This document shows, piece after piece, positions 16,299 through 25,426 of a stretch of DNA of 64,000 nucleotides. Source of the DNA: Bradyrhizobium rifense (GTDB taxonomy: Bacteria; Pseudomonadota; Alphaproteobacteria; Rhizobiales; Xanthobacteraceae); NCBI RefSeq assembly GCF_008123425.1, contig NZ_VSSS01000001.1:1-64000 (forward strand), in the 5' to 3' direction. How positions within the stretch are numbered: position 1 is the first letter of the stretch; each line of letters opens with the position of its first letter. The position numbers were made by a program, and so were the translations under genes. The notes below the pieces were generated by a model, which worked only from the letters and a program-made list of their open reading frames with translations, made no database searches and was not told the origin of the DNA.

Positions 16299-17630
16299 AT
16301 GGCTGGACCAACAGCATCAACCAATCCGCCCGAGATCAAGTCGCGCATCGGCGCGATCCTGCGCGCCACCAGCGGCAATTTCCTCGAGCAGTTCGACTTC
16401 TTCCTGTTCGGATTTTATGCCGCCGCCATCGGCAAGGCGTTCTTCCCCTCCACCAACGAGACCGCATCGCTGCTCAACACCTTTGGTGTGTTCTGGCTCG
16501 GCGCGCTGATGCGCCCCGTCGGCGCGATCGTGCTCGGCGCGTACATCGACCGCATCGGCCGCCGCCAGGGCCTGATCGTCACGCTGGCTATCATGGCCGC
16601 CGGCACTGTGGTCATCGCATTCTGCCCGACCTACGCGAGCATCGGCATCGCAGCGCCGATCATCGTGCTGCTCGGCCGCCTGCTGCAGGGCTTCTCCGCC
16701 GGCGTCGAGCTCGGCGGTGTCTCGGTTTATCTCGCGGAAATCTCCACGCCCGGCAATCGCGGCTTCTACACCTCGTTCCAGTCGTCGAGCCAGCAGGTCG
16801 CGATCTTCGTGGCGTCGATCCTCGGCTTCCTCCTGTCCGAGGTGATGCCGGCCGATACCGTCGCTGCCTGGGGCTGGCGCATTCCCTTCTTCGTCGGCTG
16901 CCTGATCATTCCCCTGATCTTCATGCTGCGGCGGACTCTCGAGGAGACGCCGGCCTTCCTCGCGATGAAGAAGCATCCGACCGCGAACGAGGTGTTCGCC
17001 TCCGCGCTCGCCAACTGGCGCATCGTCATCCTCGGCATGATGATCGCGATCCTGACCACCACAACGTTCTATTTCGTCACCGTCTACACCCCGACCTTCG
17101 GCAAGACCGTGCTGAAACTGTCGACGCAGGATGCGCTGCTGGTCACGCTGCTCGTCGCTGTCACCAACTTCATCTGGAATCCGGTCGGCGGCGCGCTGTC
17201 CGACCGCATCGGCCGCAAGCCGGTGCTGCTCGCCATCGCTGGTCTGGCGTTCGTCACCGCCTATCCTGCGCTGTCCTGGCTGGTGGCAGCGCCGACCTTC
17301 GGCAAGCTGCTCGCGGTCGAGATGATGTTCTCGTTCTATTTCGGCATGTACAGCGGCACCATGCTCGGTGCGCTCGTCGAGATCGTGCCGGCCCATGTGC
17401 GCACGACCTGCTTCTCGCTCGCCTTCGCGCTCGCAGCCGCGCTGTTCGGCACCTTCACGCCGTTCGCCTCGACCTTGCTGATCGAGCACACCGGCGACAA
17501 AGCCTCGCCCGGTCTCTGGCTGATGCTCGCCGCCTTCCTCGGCATCATCGCAGCGTCGATCGTCTATCGTGGCGGCGGCCAGGCGGTCGCGGCGTATGAG
17601 CCTGCGGCGGAGCCGGTGGCGGGACATTGA
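16299..17630 (+). CDS. MHS-family MFS symporter, citrate/tricarballylate type
   Basis: This 443-residue membrane protein has twelve predicted helices and the metabolite:proton symporter pattern of the major facilitator superfamily. Key motifs are [13 protein letters not shown] at the start of helix 1, [20 protein letters not shown] between helices 2 and 3 (the MFS signature), and [12 protein letters not shown] for its repeat in the second half. The closest family by memory is the citrate/tricarballylate group. It would import a carboxylate with protons. It is single; no catabolic operon partner is next to it. An inverted repeat upstream suggests regulation by its substrate. Confidence 0.8.
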   Translation: MAGPTASTNPPEIKSRIGAILRATSGNFLEQFDFFLFGFYAAAIGKAFFPSTNETASLLNTFGVFWLGALMRPVGAIVLGAYIDRIGRRQGLIVTLAIMAAGTVVIAFCPTYASIGIAAPIIVLLGRLLQGFSAGVELGGVSVYLAEISTPGNRGFYTSFQSSSQQVAIFVASILGFLLSEVMPADTVAAWGWRIPFFVGCLIIPLIFMLRRTLEETPAFLAMKKHPTANEVFASALANWRIVILGMMIAILTTTTFYFVTVYTPTFGKTVLKLSTQDALLVTLLVAVTNFIWNPVGGALSDRIGRKPVLLAIAGLAFVTAYPALSWLVAAPTFGKLLAVEMMFSFYFGMYSGTMLGALVEIVPAHVRTTCFSLAFALAAALFGTFTPFASTLLIEHTGDKASPGLWLMLAAFLGIIAASIVYRGGGQAVAAYEPAAEPVAGH

Positions 17631-17659
17631 TGAGGCACGCGTAACGCGCCGCTCTCTTC

Positions 17660-17812
17660 ACCTCTCCCCGCTTGCGGGGAGAGGTCGGAATTCGAGCGCA
17701 GCTTGAATTCTGGGTGAGGGGGTACAGGTCCGTCAGCCATCTCATCCGCGGAGAGAGCCCCTCACCCCGCCCTCTCCCCGTAAGAACGGGGCGAGGGAGC
17801 GCAGCTCCCGTG
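17660..17812. repeat. CTCTCCCC-type palindromic repeat between convergent genes
   Basis: ACCTCTCCCCGC with GCGGGGAGAGGT forms one hairpin, GAATTC and GAATTC arms another, and CCCTCTCCCCGT with ACGGGGCGAGGG a third. The element spans most of the gap between the symporter and the Rieske gene. It can end transcription from both sides. Members of the same family occur at 27388, 31563, 32587, 33711, 50423 and 63936. Confidence 0.75.
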
Positions 17813-17829
17813 CCGGCCGGGCTTTGGCT

Positions 17830-18243
17830 TTACAGCTCCACCACCACGTAATTGCTCTCAACCTTCACCGTGACAGTTTCAGCGACATACGGTCCCTTCA
17901 CCACGGCCGCGCCCGGCTCGACATGCGCCGGATAAGCCTTCACGCGGAAGCGGCGGGGGTCGCAATAGGATTGGCCGGTGCGGATGTCGAACTCCCAGCC
18001 GTGCCAGGGACAGCGAATGATCTCGCCGAGCTTGGTGTATTCGATCTCGCCGGGGTCGCTGGACTGCGCGAGCCCGATCAGCGGACCCTCGCACAGCGCT
18101 GCGCCCTGATGCGGGCAGCGGTTCATCAGACCGAAATACTCGCCCTTGATGTTGAAGACCGCGATCGGCCGGCCATCGATCTCCAGAAATTTTCGCGTGC
18201 CCGGCGGAAGTTCATCCACCGGCGCGATCACATGACGCGCCAT
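17830..18243 (-). CDS. Rieske [2Fe-2S] protein
   Basis: This 137-residue protein is a Rieske ferredoxin-like domain with CPHQGA and CPWHGWEF holding the two Cys and two His iron-sulfur ligands. A single-domain protein of this size usually passes electrons to an oxygenase or forms part of one. No oxygenase large subunit is adjacent; instead two paralogous amidohydrolases precede it on the same strand with gaps of 24 and 52 bases. The ATG at 18243 begins the domain directly (MARHVIAPVDEL). Confidence 0.85.
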   Translation of the reverse strand: MARHVIAPVDELPPGTRKFLEIDGRPIAVFNIKGEYFGLMNRCPHQGAALCEGPLIGLAQSSDPGEIEYTKLGEIIRCPWHGWEFDIRTGQSYCDPRRFRVKAYPAHVEPGAAVVKGPYVAETVTVKVESNYVVVEL

Positions 18244-18295
18244 GCTTATGTCTTCCGCATGATCCGATCGGAAAACCGCTTCACACTTTTCCGGA

Positions 18296-19408
18296 TCATG
18301 CGGCCATTCCGTACAGCTTCTTGGCATTGCCGAGATAAAACGCCTCGCGATTGGTTTCGCTGACGCCGGCCGGCAGCACGCGTGACGGCTCGTCATAATC
18401 CCAATGCGGATAGTCGGTCGCGAACAGGAGGCGGTCCCAGCCGATCCAGTTGATGACGTCGAACAGATCCTCGCGCCGCTCCGGATCCTCCATCGGCTGG
18501 GTGGTCCACCACACCTGCTCGCGGATATATTCCGACGGCGGCCGTTTAACATGCGGCACCTCGCTCCTGAGCCGCTGCCAGACCTTGTCGAGCCGCCACG
18601 CCAGCGATGGCGCCCAGCCGAAGCCGGCCTCGATCATCACCATCTTCAGTTTCGGGAAGCGTTCGAACACGCCTTCCAGAACAAGGCTCGCCAACGCCGA
18701 TTGCTGGCACTGCGAGTGTCCCACCATCTCCTCGATGTAATAGGACGGCCAGCCTGACGGCGTGATCGGATTGCCGCCGAAGCCGAAGGCGTGAACGCCG
18801 ATGGGCAGCCCCGCCTCTTCCGCGGCCTGATAGATCGGCCAGTAGCGGCGCTGGCCGAGCGGCTCGACATTGCGGCTGAGCAGCAGCACCTGGACAAAAT
18901 TCTTGTCGCCGGCGCGTTCGCGGATTTCCGCGGCGGCCGACAGGCCATCCTCATTACCGACGACGATCGAGGCCTTCAGCCGCTTGTCCTTGCTGGTCCA
19001 TTTGTCGATCTGCCAGTCGTTGATGGCCGAGCACAGCGCCGCCGAGAGTTCGTGATTGCGAATGCCCTGCCCGGTGTTGAGCGGATTGAGCACCCCTAAC
19101 TGCACATTATTGGGATCGAGCAGCTGCTTCTGCATGAAGGAGAGCGAGGAGCCCTGCGGACCGCCCTCCGGCGGATAGGCATCGCGGCGCGAGGCATTGG
19201 GCTGCGCCTTTGGATAGGGCGGGCCTTCCATCATGCCCTGATAGGCATGGACGCCGTAGATCTCGAGATGATGCTGCCAGCGTTTGGCGAGATAGGGATA
19301 AAGCTCGGTCCGGGTCGCGCGCGCCGGATGGATGTCGCAGTCCGCAATCGCGGTCTTGGTCGTCAAGAGAGAAGCGGCTTCAGAGTTCTCGCGGAACTGG
19401 ATATTCAT
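18296..19408 (-). CDS. Amidohydrolase family protein, copy 2
   Basis: This 370-residue protein belongs to the amidohydrolase-2 (ACMSD-like) TIM-barrel group. The first strand reads DCDIHP, where the classical HxH becomes D-I-H. GIHAFGFGG-like strands and FATDYPHWDYD near the C-terminus supply the remaining metal site. Members decarboxylate or hydrolyse aromatic and lactone substrates. It is a paralogue of the protein at 19433-20491, with the same FATDYPHW/FSTDYPHW ending. AAAGGAGG lies eight bases before ATG 19408. With the Rieske gene it forms a probable catabolic operon for an unknown aromatic compound. Confidence 0.82.
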   Translation of the reverse strand: MNIQFRENSEAASLLTTKTAIADCDIHPARATRTELYPYLAKRWQHHLEIYGVHAYQGMMEGPPYPKAQPNASRRDAYPPEGGPQGSSLSFMQKQLLDPNNVQLGVLNPLNTGQGIRNHELSAALCSAINDWQIDKWTSKDKRLKASIVVGNEDGLSAAAEIRERAGDKNFVQVLLLSRNVEPLGQRRYWPIYQAAEEAGLPIGVHAFGFGGNPITPSGWPSYYIEEMVGHSQCQQSALASLVLEGVFERFPKLKMVMIEAGFGWAPSLAWRLDKVWQRLRSEVPHVKRPPSEYIREQVWWTTQPMEDPERREDLFDVINWIGWDRLLFATDYPHWDYDEPSRVLPAGVSETNREAFYLGNAKKLYGMAA

Positions 19409-19432
19409 CGCCTTGCCTCCTTTGGCAGCGGG

Positions 19433-20491
19433 CTAGATCAGGCGGGGATAGGTTGCATGCGGATTGTCGATCATGATCTTGCGCACGAGATCGGGGGTGA
19501 GGCCCTCGGGCAGCGCGTCCTGGCCGTCGAACTGCCAGTGCGGATAGTCGGTGGAGAATAGGACCAATTCGTCGGACTGCATATGATCAAACAGGCGAAT
19601 TAATGTCTCGGCCTCCGGCGGCGCATCAAATGGCTGTAACGAGAAGCGAATGTTGCTTCGCACAATCTCGAGCGGCGCGCGATCGACCCAGGGCGTCTCC
19701 ATCCGCACCCCGCGCCAGAATTTGTGCAGACGCCAGAGAAAAGGCGAGATCCAGGAGACGCCGGATTCCAGCATCACCATCTTCAACCGCGGATATTTTG
19801 CGAACACGCCCTCGACAATCAGACTGGTGAGCTGGGTCTGGAACGCCTGGGCCTGACCGACATAATCCTCGATGTGATAGGAACCCCAACCCACCGCGGT
19901 CGGCGGATTGTGATAGGCGGAACCGGCGTGGATCCCGACCGGGAGGTCGTGTCGTTCCGCCGCCTCGTAGATCGGCCACAGCGCGCGCTTGCCGAGCGGC
20001 GTGTCGCCCATCACCAGCATCAGCACCTGCACGAAGCGCTTGTCCTGGGCACAGCGCTCGATCTCGGCGACGGCCTTCTCGACGCTTTGTGTCGGGATCA
20101 CGATCGAGCCGCGCAGCCGGGAATCGCGATCGAGCCATTCCTTCGCGAGCCATTGGTTCAGCGCGCGACAGAAGGCGGCCTGCAAATCTTCCGAAAACAC
20201 CATCTGCACGCCGTAAAGCGGGTTGCAGATGGCATGCGTGAGCTGGAAGGGATCGAGCACGTGCCGCTGCATATCCTCCAGGCTCTCGCCCGGCTTGCCA
20301 GTCTCGGGGCGCCAATCGGGCCGCGCCACGATCGGCGAGTTCTTCGGGTAGGATTGCGAGGCGAGGTCGACCATGCCGCGCGTCGTCACCTGATCGCGCC
20401 AATAGTCGTTCAGGTACGGCAGCAGGCTGGTCAGATGCGGCACGGCCGGGTGCACGTCGCAATCCACCCCGCCGGCGATCAGGGACGCCAT
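19433..20491 (-). CDS. Amidohydrolase family protein, copy 1
   Basis: This 352-residue protein is the first gene of the operon. DCDVHP starts the barrel, VGIHAGSAYHNPP holds a metal-binding histidine, and FSTDYPHWQFDG closes the site, matching its paralogue downstream. The two may be successive enzymes or subunits of one complex. ATG 20491 was chosen because the barrel begins soon after it and AGAGAG precedes it. The gene is divergent from the CinA-type gene, with a 170-base control region between. Confidence 0.82.
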   Translation of the reverse strand: MASLIAGGVDCDVHPAVPHLTSLLPYLNDYWRDQVTTRGMVDLASQSYPKNSPIVARPDWRPETGKPGESLEDMQRHVLDPFQLTHAICNPLYGVQMVFSEDLQAAFCRALNQWLAKEWLDRDSRLRGSIVIPTQSVEKAVAEIERCAQDKRFVQVLMLVMGDTPLGKRALWPIYEAAERHDLPVGIHAGSAYHNPPTAVGWGSYHIEDYVGQAQAFQTQLTSLIVEGVFAKYPRLKMVMLESGVSWISPFLWRLHKFWRGVRMETPWVDRAPLEIVRSNIRFSLQPFDAPPEAETLIRLFDHMQSDELVLFSTDYPHWQFDGQDALPEGLTPDLVRKIMIDNPHATYPRLI

Positions 20492-20661
20492 GACGTCTCT
20501 CTTCTCACGTTTCCTCGTCGTGTCTTGTCGCAGGCGGCGCTTGGCCGCTTCGCCTTGTCCGCCATTCAAGCAGGCCTGCCCTCCGCCCGCAACTCGGCCA
20601 AGGCTTCTGTCATATGCTAGGAAGGCTGAGCTCAGTTGCGAAGGAATGAGGGGTCATAGAG

Positions 20662-21144
20662 ATGAAAGAGCTCGTCGGCATTGCGGAACAGGTCGCAGGC
20701 AAACTGATCGCGCGCAAGCAAACCATTGCGGTCGCGGAATCCTCGACCGGCGGCCTGATCGCGGCAAGCCTGCTCGCGGTGCCCGGAGCCTCCGCCTATT
20801 TCCTCGGCGGCGCGGTGGTCTACACCCGCGACGCCAGGCGTGTGCTGATGGATATTTCGGACGAGGGAATGAAGGGCTTTCGTTCCTCCTCGGAGCCCTA
20901 CGCGAAACTGCTGGCCGAACAGATGCGCGGCCGCTTCAGCTCCGACTGGGGCCTGTCCGAGACCGGCGCAGCCGGTCCGACCGGCAACCGCTACGGCGAC
21001 GCCGCCGGCCATAGCTGCATGGCCGTTGCGGGACCCGCGGCTGAGGTGATGACGCTGGAGACGGGCAGTAACGACCGGTTCGCCAACATGCAGGTGTTCG
21101 CGGCGACGGCGCTGAAGTTGTTGCTGAAGAAGCTGGAGGGGTGA
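20662..21144 (+). CDS. pncC: CinA-type nicotinamide-nucleotide amidase
   Basis: This 160-residue protein corresponds to the CinA C-terminal domain alone. AESSTGGLIAASLL is the family motif near the N-terminus (usually AESCTGG), and ETGAAGPTGN lies near the centre. PncC deamidates nicotinamide mononucleotide to nicotinate mononucleotide in the pyridine nucleotide cycle. The cysteine of the common motif is Ser here, a variant also found in the family. A GGGG stretch lies upstream of the ATG. The gene is divergent from the amidohydrolase operon and ends before a palindromic repeat. Confidence 0.8.
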   Translation: MKELVGIAEQVAGKLIARKQTIAVAESSTGGLIAASLLAVPGASAYFLGGAVVYTRDARRVLMDISDEGMKGFRSSSEPYAKLLAEQMRGRFSSDWGLSETGAAGPTGNRYGDAAGHSCMAVAGPAAEVMTLETGSNDRFANMQVFAATALKLLLKKLEG

Positions 21145-21176
21145 GCTGCGTTACCGGCAGCGATCACGCTTTTAGT

Positions 21177-21309
21177 ACCGTCATCCTGAGGTGCGAGACT
21201 CGTGGCGCAGCAGCGCCACGTGGGGAGCCTCGAAGGATGAACGGCCGAGATGCAGCCGGGCCGTCGCCCCTCGAGGCCGCTAAAGAAGCGGCCACCTCAG
21301 GGTGACGGT
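21177..21309. repeat. CCGTCATCCTGAGG-type palindromic repeat
   Basis: ACCGTCATCCTGAGGTG at the left mirrors CACCTCAGGGTGACGGT at the right, with inner hairpins (GGCGC/GCGCC and GGCCGC/GCGGCC). It fills the gap between the CinA and DUF1488 genes, which converge, and may act as a terminator. Confidence 0.75.
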
Positions 21310-21339
21310 GAGAGATTTGTGTCCGCGGCAGCCGATCTA

Positions 21340-21615
21340 CTACCTTCCCAAATGCCGCGTAAAAATCCGCACCACATAGCCCTTGAATCGCGGTGCCTCG
21401 TCGTAGAGGTCTGAGGCCAGCCGCTCGATCGTCTCGCGCAACGACATGAATTGCGCCTGCCGCGCGCTGCTCTCGGTACCCTGCATGCCCGCAAGCTCAT
21501 CCATCGCGGCATCGCTGATCTGGCAATGCACGACGTCCCCGTCATTCATCATGGTGAAGCGGAAAGCCAGACGTTCGAGGTCGTGGCCGATGATCTTGTC
21601 GCGCGCCAGCGGCAT
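21340..21615 (-). CDS. DUF1488 family protein
   Basis: This 91-residue protein resembles the DUF1488 group: a short beta-rich N-terminus (LAFRFTMMNDGDVVHCQISDAAMDEL) followed by a helix and a region ending in FTRHLGR. Function is unknown. The longer frame begins with a TTG codon inside an inverted repeat, so ATG 21615 was chosen. The start lies one base past a perfect 14-base-pair stem whose loop carries a Shine-Dalgarno-like GGGGGAGG. Confidence 0.65.
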   Translation of the reverse strand: MPLARDKIIGHDLERLAFRFTMMNDGDVVHCQISDAAMDELAGMQGTESSARQAQFMSLRETIERLASDLYDEAPRFKGYVVRIFTRHLGR

Positions 21616-21617
21616 CC

Positions 21618-21653
21618 CATTGTCCCGTTCGCCTCCCCCCGAACGGGACAATG
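21618..21653 (-). promoter_or_regulatory. Perfect inverted repeat in the DUF1488 leader
   Basis: The arms 21618-21631 and 21640-21653 are perfect 14-base inverted repeats around an eight-base loop. On the transcript the loop reads GGGGGAGG, which resembles a ribosome-binding site, and the stem ends two bases before the ATG. It could be a leader hairpin that controls translation or a protein-binding operator. Confidence 0.5.
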
Positions 21654-21654
21654 C

Positions 21655-21685
21655 AAAAAATCCGGCGGCTTGTCACCTCGGCCGC
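21655..21685 (-). terminator. Terminator of the TPR gene
   Basis: On the minus strand GCGGC and GCCGC pair across 11 bases and are followed within a few bases by six T residues (21660-21655). The stem is short, so the call is moderate. It would separate the TPR gene from the DUF1488 gene. Confidence 0.45.
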
Positions 21686-21704
21686 AAGACGAACCGCGGC
21701 CCTC

Positions 21705-22313
21705 CTAGTAGGCGAGCGCCGTTCCGGTCGGCTTGTCGAGTGCCGCGGCCAGCGATTTGTACTCCGCGCAATCCGTCCCGCAGATGGCTGCAATCCGGCT
21801 GAGATGATAGAGCGCCTGCTCGCGGTTACCCCGCTCGAGCTGCCACAGCCCGTAATACTGCCATGTCAGGACATGGTTCGGATCCGCCTTCAGCGCGCGC
21901 TCGTACCAGACTTGCGACTGCTCGTAGTCGCCAAGCTTGCGGTAGGAGTAGCCGATGAGGTTGGCGACGTTCGGATGGTCGTCATGGCCAAGCGACTTCA
22001 ATTGCGCGATCGCGGCCGCGTAGTCGTTGCGCTCGTAGATGGTGTCATACGCCACGCGGTAGCCGGCCGCGAATTCGGGATCGTCGATGCTGGACTGGTT
22101 GTTGGGCTTCTTGTTCTTTTGCGTGGCCTTCGTTCCCGAGCGCTTCGGGTAGGTCGGTTGGGCCGTGCTCGGAGCTGAATAGGTGCTCCCAAAAGGATCC
22201 ATGCCGCCACCTCCGCCACCGCCTCCGCCACCACCTCCTGCGGCATACGCCGGGGACGCCAGTACTGCCGCAAACGTTCCCAGCGCAACGAACCTGATCA
22301 TCGTTTCAATCAT
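21705..22313 (-). CDS. Secreted tetratricopeptide (TPR) protein with a glycine tract
   Basis: This 202-residue protein has a signal peptide (hydrophobic 5-20, AYA cleavage motif near 24), then a run of about twelve glycines, a Pro/Thr/Lys-rich linker with NKKPNNQ, and a C-terminal TPR array (about residues 85-180). In the array NLIGYSYRKLGDYEQSQVWYERALKADPNH and the next unit show the TPR pattern. It is expected in the periplasm as a protein-interaction factor. The ribosome site AGGAGA lies six bases before ATG 22313. The glycine tract is coded by repeated CCGCCA-type codons and may vary in length. Confidence 0.8.
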   Translation of the reverse strand: MIETMIRFVALGTFAAVLASPAYAAGGGGGGGGGGGGMDPFGSTYSAPSTAQPTYPKRSGTKATQKNKKPNNQSSIDDPEFAAGYRVAYDTIYERNDYAAAIAQLKSLGHDDHPNVANLIGYSYRKLGDYEQSQVWYERALKADPNHVLTWQYYGLWQLERGNREQALYHLSRIAAICGTDCAEYKSLAAALDKPTGTALAY

Positions 22314-22453
22314 TTCTGTCTCCTGTCTCGATCCAAGCGGCCCCGGACGAATTGATAACCCTGCGTTGGCTTCGATATTCCGTGACGCAGTGCTAACGGA
22401 GACGTCAACGCTCGTAAGACAGTTCTGCTGTCCTTCCAGGAAAGCCAAGTGCT

Positions 22454-23923
22454 CTACTGGAACGCGACTTCGGCAAAGCTGCGCAGCTTGCGCGAATGCA
22501 ACCGCTCCGATTCCTGCTGCTTGAGCCGTTCCAGCGCCTTGAGGCCAATCTCGAGATGCTGGCCGACGCGGCGGCGGTAGAATTCGCTGGCCATGCCGGC
22601 GAGCTTGATCTCGCCATGCAGCGGCTTGTCGGAGACGCAGAGCAGAGTTCCATAGGGCACGCGGAAGCGGTAGCCGTTGGCGGCGATCGCGGCGGATTCC
22701 ATGTCGAGCGCCACTGCGCGCGATTGCGACATGCGGCGAATGACCTCGGGCCCCGATATCTCCCAGTTGCGGTTGTCGACGCTGGCGACCGTGCCTGTGC
22801 GCATCAGGCGCTTGAGCTCGAAGCCTTCCAGGCCGGTGACGTCCTCGACCGCCTGCTCCAGCGCGACCTGCATCTCGGCCAGCGCCGGGATCGGCACCCA
22901 CAGCGGCAGCTCGCGATCGAGCACGTGGTCCTCGCGCACATAGCCATGCGCGAGCACGTAGTCGCCGAGCCGCTGCGTGTTGCGCAAGCCGGCGCAATGC
23001 CCGAGCATCAGCCAGGCATGCGGCCGCAGCACCGCGACGTGATCGGTGACGTTGCGCGCGTTGGACGGACCGGTCCCGATGTTGATCAGGGTGATGCCGC
23101 GGTAGCCGGGCATGACCAGATGGAAGGCCGGCATCTGCGGAATGCGCGTGGGCGCGTCTCCGGTCGTCGCCCCGCCAGCCCGCGTGATGACGTTGCCCGG
23201 CGCAACAAAGGCCTCGAGCCCGACCTCGCCGGACTGAAGCCGCTGCTGACACATCTGCGCGAAGGCATCGACATAGAACTGGTAGTTGGTGAAGATGACA
23301 AAGTTCTGGAAATGTTCGGGATCGGTGCCGGTGTAGTGATAGAGCCGGCGCAGCGAGTAATCGACACGGGCCGCGCGAAACAGCGACAGCGGCTCGGGCG
23401 CACCCGGCTGGAGCTCGAAGGTGCCGTCGACGATCGCATCGTCCATGGTGGCGAGATCAGGCACGTCGAAGGCATCGCGCAGCGATCGCGTAACGGGCGA
23501 ATTCTCGCTGGTGCTGATGGCGGCTTCGATGTTGATGTCGCGGCGATAGGCGAAGTGGACCGGGATCGGCTCGGCGGACTCGCCGATCTCGACGGGAACA
23601 CCGTGGTTCTGGATCAGGAGACCGATCTGCTCGGTGAAATAGGCGCGGAACAGATCCGGCCGCGTCACGCTGGTTTCGTGCACGCCGGGCCTGGCGACGA
23701 AACCATAGGCGAGACGCGAATCCAGCCGCGCATGGGTCGCGGTGGTGAGGCGGACGAAGGGATAATAGGCCCGCACCCGCATCGTGATCGCCTCGCCCGA
23801 GACATAGGCCTCGAACCGGTCGCGCAGGAATTTGGTGTTGCGCTCGTAGATTTCTTCGAGACGGGCGACGGCGAGGCCAGCATCGGTGAAGGATTTGGTA
23901 GCGATGGAGGGCGGGGTTTGCAT
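22454..23923 (-). CDS. amn: AMP nucleosidase
   Basis: This 489-residue enzyme matches AMP nucleosidase, which splits AMP into adenine and ribose 5-phosphate in the cytoplasm and lowers the AMP pool. The N-terminal domain carries the long helical part with RAYYPFVRL. The C-terminal half is the nucleoside phosphorylase-like fold: LINIGTGPSNARN and AVALDMESAAIAANGYRFRVPYGTLL contain the catalytic ALDMESA motif. ATG 23923 begins the family N-terminus. A palindromic repeat separates it from the secretion adaptor gene upstream. Confidence 0.93.
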   Translation of the reverse strand: MQTPPSIATKSFTDAGLAVARLEEIYERNTKFLRDRFEAYVSGEAITMRVRAYYPFVRLTTATHARLDSRLAYGFVARPGVHETSVTRPDLFRAYFTEQIGLLIQNHGVPVEIGESAEPIPVHFAYRRDINIEAAISTSENSPVTRSLRDAFDVPDLATMDDAIVDGTFELQPGAPEPLSLFRAARVDYSLRRLYHYTGTDPEHFQNFVIFTNYQFYVDAFAQMCQQRLQSGEVGLEAFVAPGNVITRAGGATTGDAPTRIPQMPAFHLVMPGYRGITLINIGTGPSNARNVTDHVAVLRPHAWLMLGHCAGLRNTQRLGDYVLAHGYVREDHVLDRELPLWVPIPALAEMQVALEQAVEDVTGLEGFELKRLMRTGTVASVDNRNWEISGPEVIRRMSQSRAVALDMESAAIAANGYRFRVPYGTLLCVSDKPLHGEIKLAGMASEFYRRRVGQHLEIGLKALERLKQQESERLHSRKLRSFAEVAFQ

Positions 23924-23980
23924 GGTTCGACGCCGGGTTGTTGAGGGCTTGAGTCGAACTATAGCAAAGAACGAGATGCC

Positions 23981-24069
23981 GTAGGGTGGGCAAAGCGAAG
24001 CGTGCCCACCATCTTCGTCGTCATGAAAGAAATGGTGGGCACGGCGCTTTGCGCCTTTGCCCACCCTAC
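23981..24069. repeat. GTAGGGTGGGC-type palindromic repeat, copy 2
   Basis: The element begins GTAGGGTGGGCAAAG and ends CTTTGCCCACCCTAC, with inner arms CGTGCCCACCA and TGGTGGGCACG. It lies between the HlyD-family gene and amn on the minus strand. Confidence 0.9.
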
Positions 24070-24091
24070 GAGATCGAATCTGCGGCGCGCG

Positions 24092-25426
24092 TCACTTCTC
24101 GCGGAACGCCCGCATGAACTGGTCGTGCAGCGGCTTCAACAGGTACGACAGCATGGTGCGGTCGCCGGTCTGGACGAAGGCTTCCGCAGGCATGCCGGGG
24201 ATCAGTTTGGAATCGCCGAGCTTGGCGACTTCCTCGGCGGACAGCGAGACACGGATGGTGTAGTAGCTCTGGCCGGTGCGCTGATCGGTGGTGACGTCAG
24301 GCGAGACGCGGCTGACGACACCGTTGAGCTCGGGCGTGGTGCGCTGGTTGAAGGCGGAGAGGCGCAGCAGGGTCTTCTGGCCGATCTGGAGCTTGTCGAT
24401 ATCGACCGGATTGACCTTGGCCTCGACCTGGAGGTCGTCGGCCTGCGGCACGATCAGCATGAGCGCATCGCCGGCGGTGACGACGCCGCCGACGGTGTGC
24501 ACCGTCGATTGCAGCACCATGCCGTCCTGCGGCGCGCGAATGTCGACGCGACGGAGCTGGTCTTCGGCCGCGACCTTGCGCTCGATCAGCTCGCCGCTCT
24601 TGTCGTTGGTCTCGCGCAAATCCTTGGAGACCTCGCTCACCATGTCCTTGTCGACCTGGATGATCTGAAGCTCGGTCTCGGTGATCTTGCCCTTGGCTTG
24701 CGCCCGCGAGGCGATGTACTGCGCGCGCTCGCCGTTGAGGCGGGCAGAGTCGCGCTCCAGCGTGGTCAGGCGCGAGATCTGCACCAGGTGCTTGTCATAG
24801 AGATCGCGAACGCCGACGAGCTCCTGCTGCACCAGCGAGATCTCCTTGTCCTTGGCTTTTTCCTGCGCGGAAAGACCTTCGATCTCCTCGTTGAGCTGCT
24901 GGATGCGCTCGCGCAGCTGCGCCTTCTGGCCGGCCCGGCCGTTGACGCGGACGTCGAACAGCTTGGTTTCGGCAGAGAGCAGTGCCTTGACGTCGGGATC
25001 GTCGCCGCGATCGAGCAGCGATGGCGGGAATTCAATCTTGTCGAGACCGCGCTGCTCGGCCTGAAGCCGTGCCGCACGCGCCTGCGCGGCGTCGAGATTC
25101 TTGGTGACGATGGCGAGATTGGCCTTGGTGACGGTGTCGTCGAGCCGCACCACGATGTCGCCGGCCTTGACCACGTCGCCGTCGTGGGCACGCACCTCGC
25201 CGACCACGCCGCCGGTCGGATGCTGCACCTTCTTGACGTTGGATTCGACCACGATCTGGCCGGGCGCGATCAGCGCCCCGGAGATCTGCACCGTGGCGGC
25301 CCAACCGCCGAGGCCGATGGCCAGCACCAACACGATCGAGATCCCGAGGATCAGGTGAAAGCGGATCGACTCCCGCACCGTCCTGTTCGCGGCGGGCTTT
25401 GGCCCGCCAACCGTCATCGTGCTCAT
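24092..25426 (-). CDS. HlyD-family type I secretion adaptor
   Basis: This 444-residue protein is the periplasmic membrane fusion subunit of a type I secretion system. A single membrane helix lies at about residues 27-45. The biotinyl-lipoyl part starts at VESNVKKVQHPTGGVVGEV, a coiled-coil region follows (about 100-290, many Glu, Lys, Gln and Arg), and the C-terminal beta-barrel contains RLSAFNQRTTPELNGVV. It joins the inner-membrane ABC ATPase with an outer-membrane channel. Its start overlaps the stop of the ATPase gene by four bases (ATGA), indicating translational coupling. No outer-membrane TolC-like gene is in the window. Confidence 0.92.
   Translation of the reverse strand: MSTMTVGGPKPAANRTVRESIRFHLILGISIVLVLAIGLGGWAATVQISGALIAPGQIVVESNVKKVQHPTGGVVGEVRAHDGDVVKAGDIVVRLDDTVTKANLAIVTKNLDAAQARAARLQAEQRGLDKIEFPPSLLDRGDDPDVKALLSAETKLFDVRVNGRAGQKAQLRERIQQLNEEIEGLSAQEKAKDKEISLVQQELVGVRDLYDKHLVQISRLTTLERDSARLNGERAQYIASRAQAKGKITETELQIIQVDKDMVSEVSKDLRETNDKSGELIERKVAAEDQLRRVDIRAPQDGMVLQSTVHTVGGVVTAGDALMLIVPQADDLQVEAKVNPVDIDKLQIGQKTLLRLSAFNQRTTPELNGVVSRVSPDVTTDQRTGQSYYTIRVSLSAEEVAKLGDSKLIPGMPAEAFVQTGDRTMLSYLLKPLHDQFMRAFREK

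Noticed and set aside
16317..17627. A 436-codon minus-strand frame opposite the MHS symporter
   Set aside because: Composition (Arg, His, Asp, Glu rich without pattern) is that of a shadow; the symporter has all family motifs.
21651..21653. TTG at 21651 as start of the DUF1488 gene
   Set aside because: It lies inside the arm of a perfect inverted repeat and has no ribosome site; ATG 21615 fits better.
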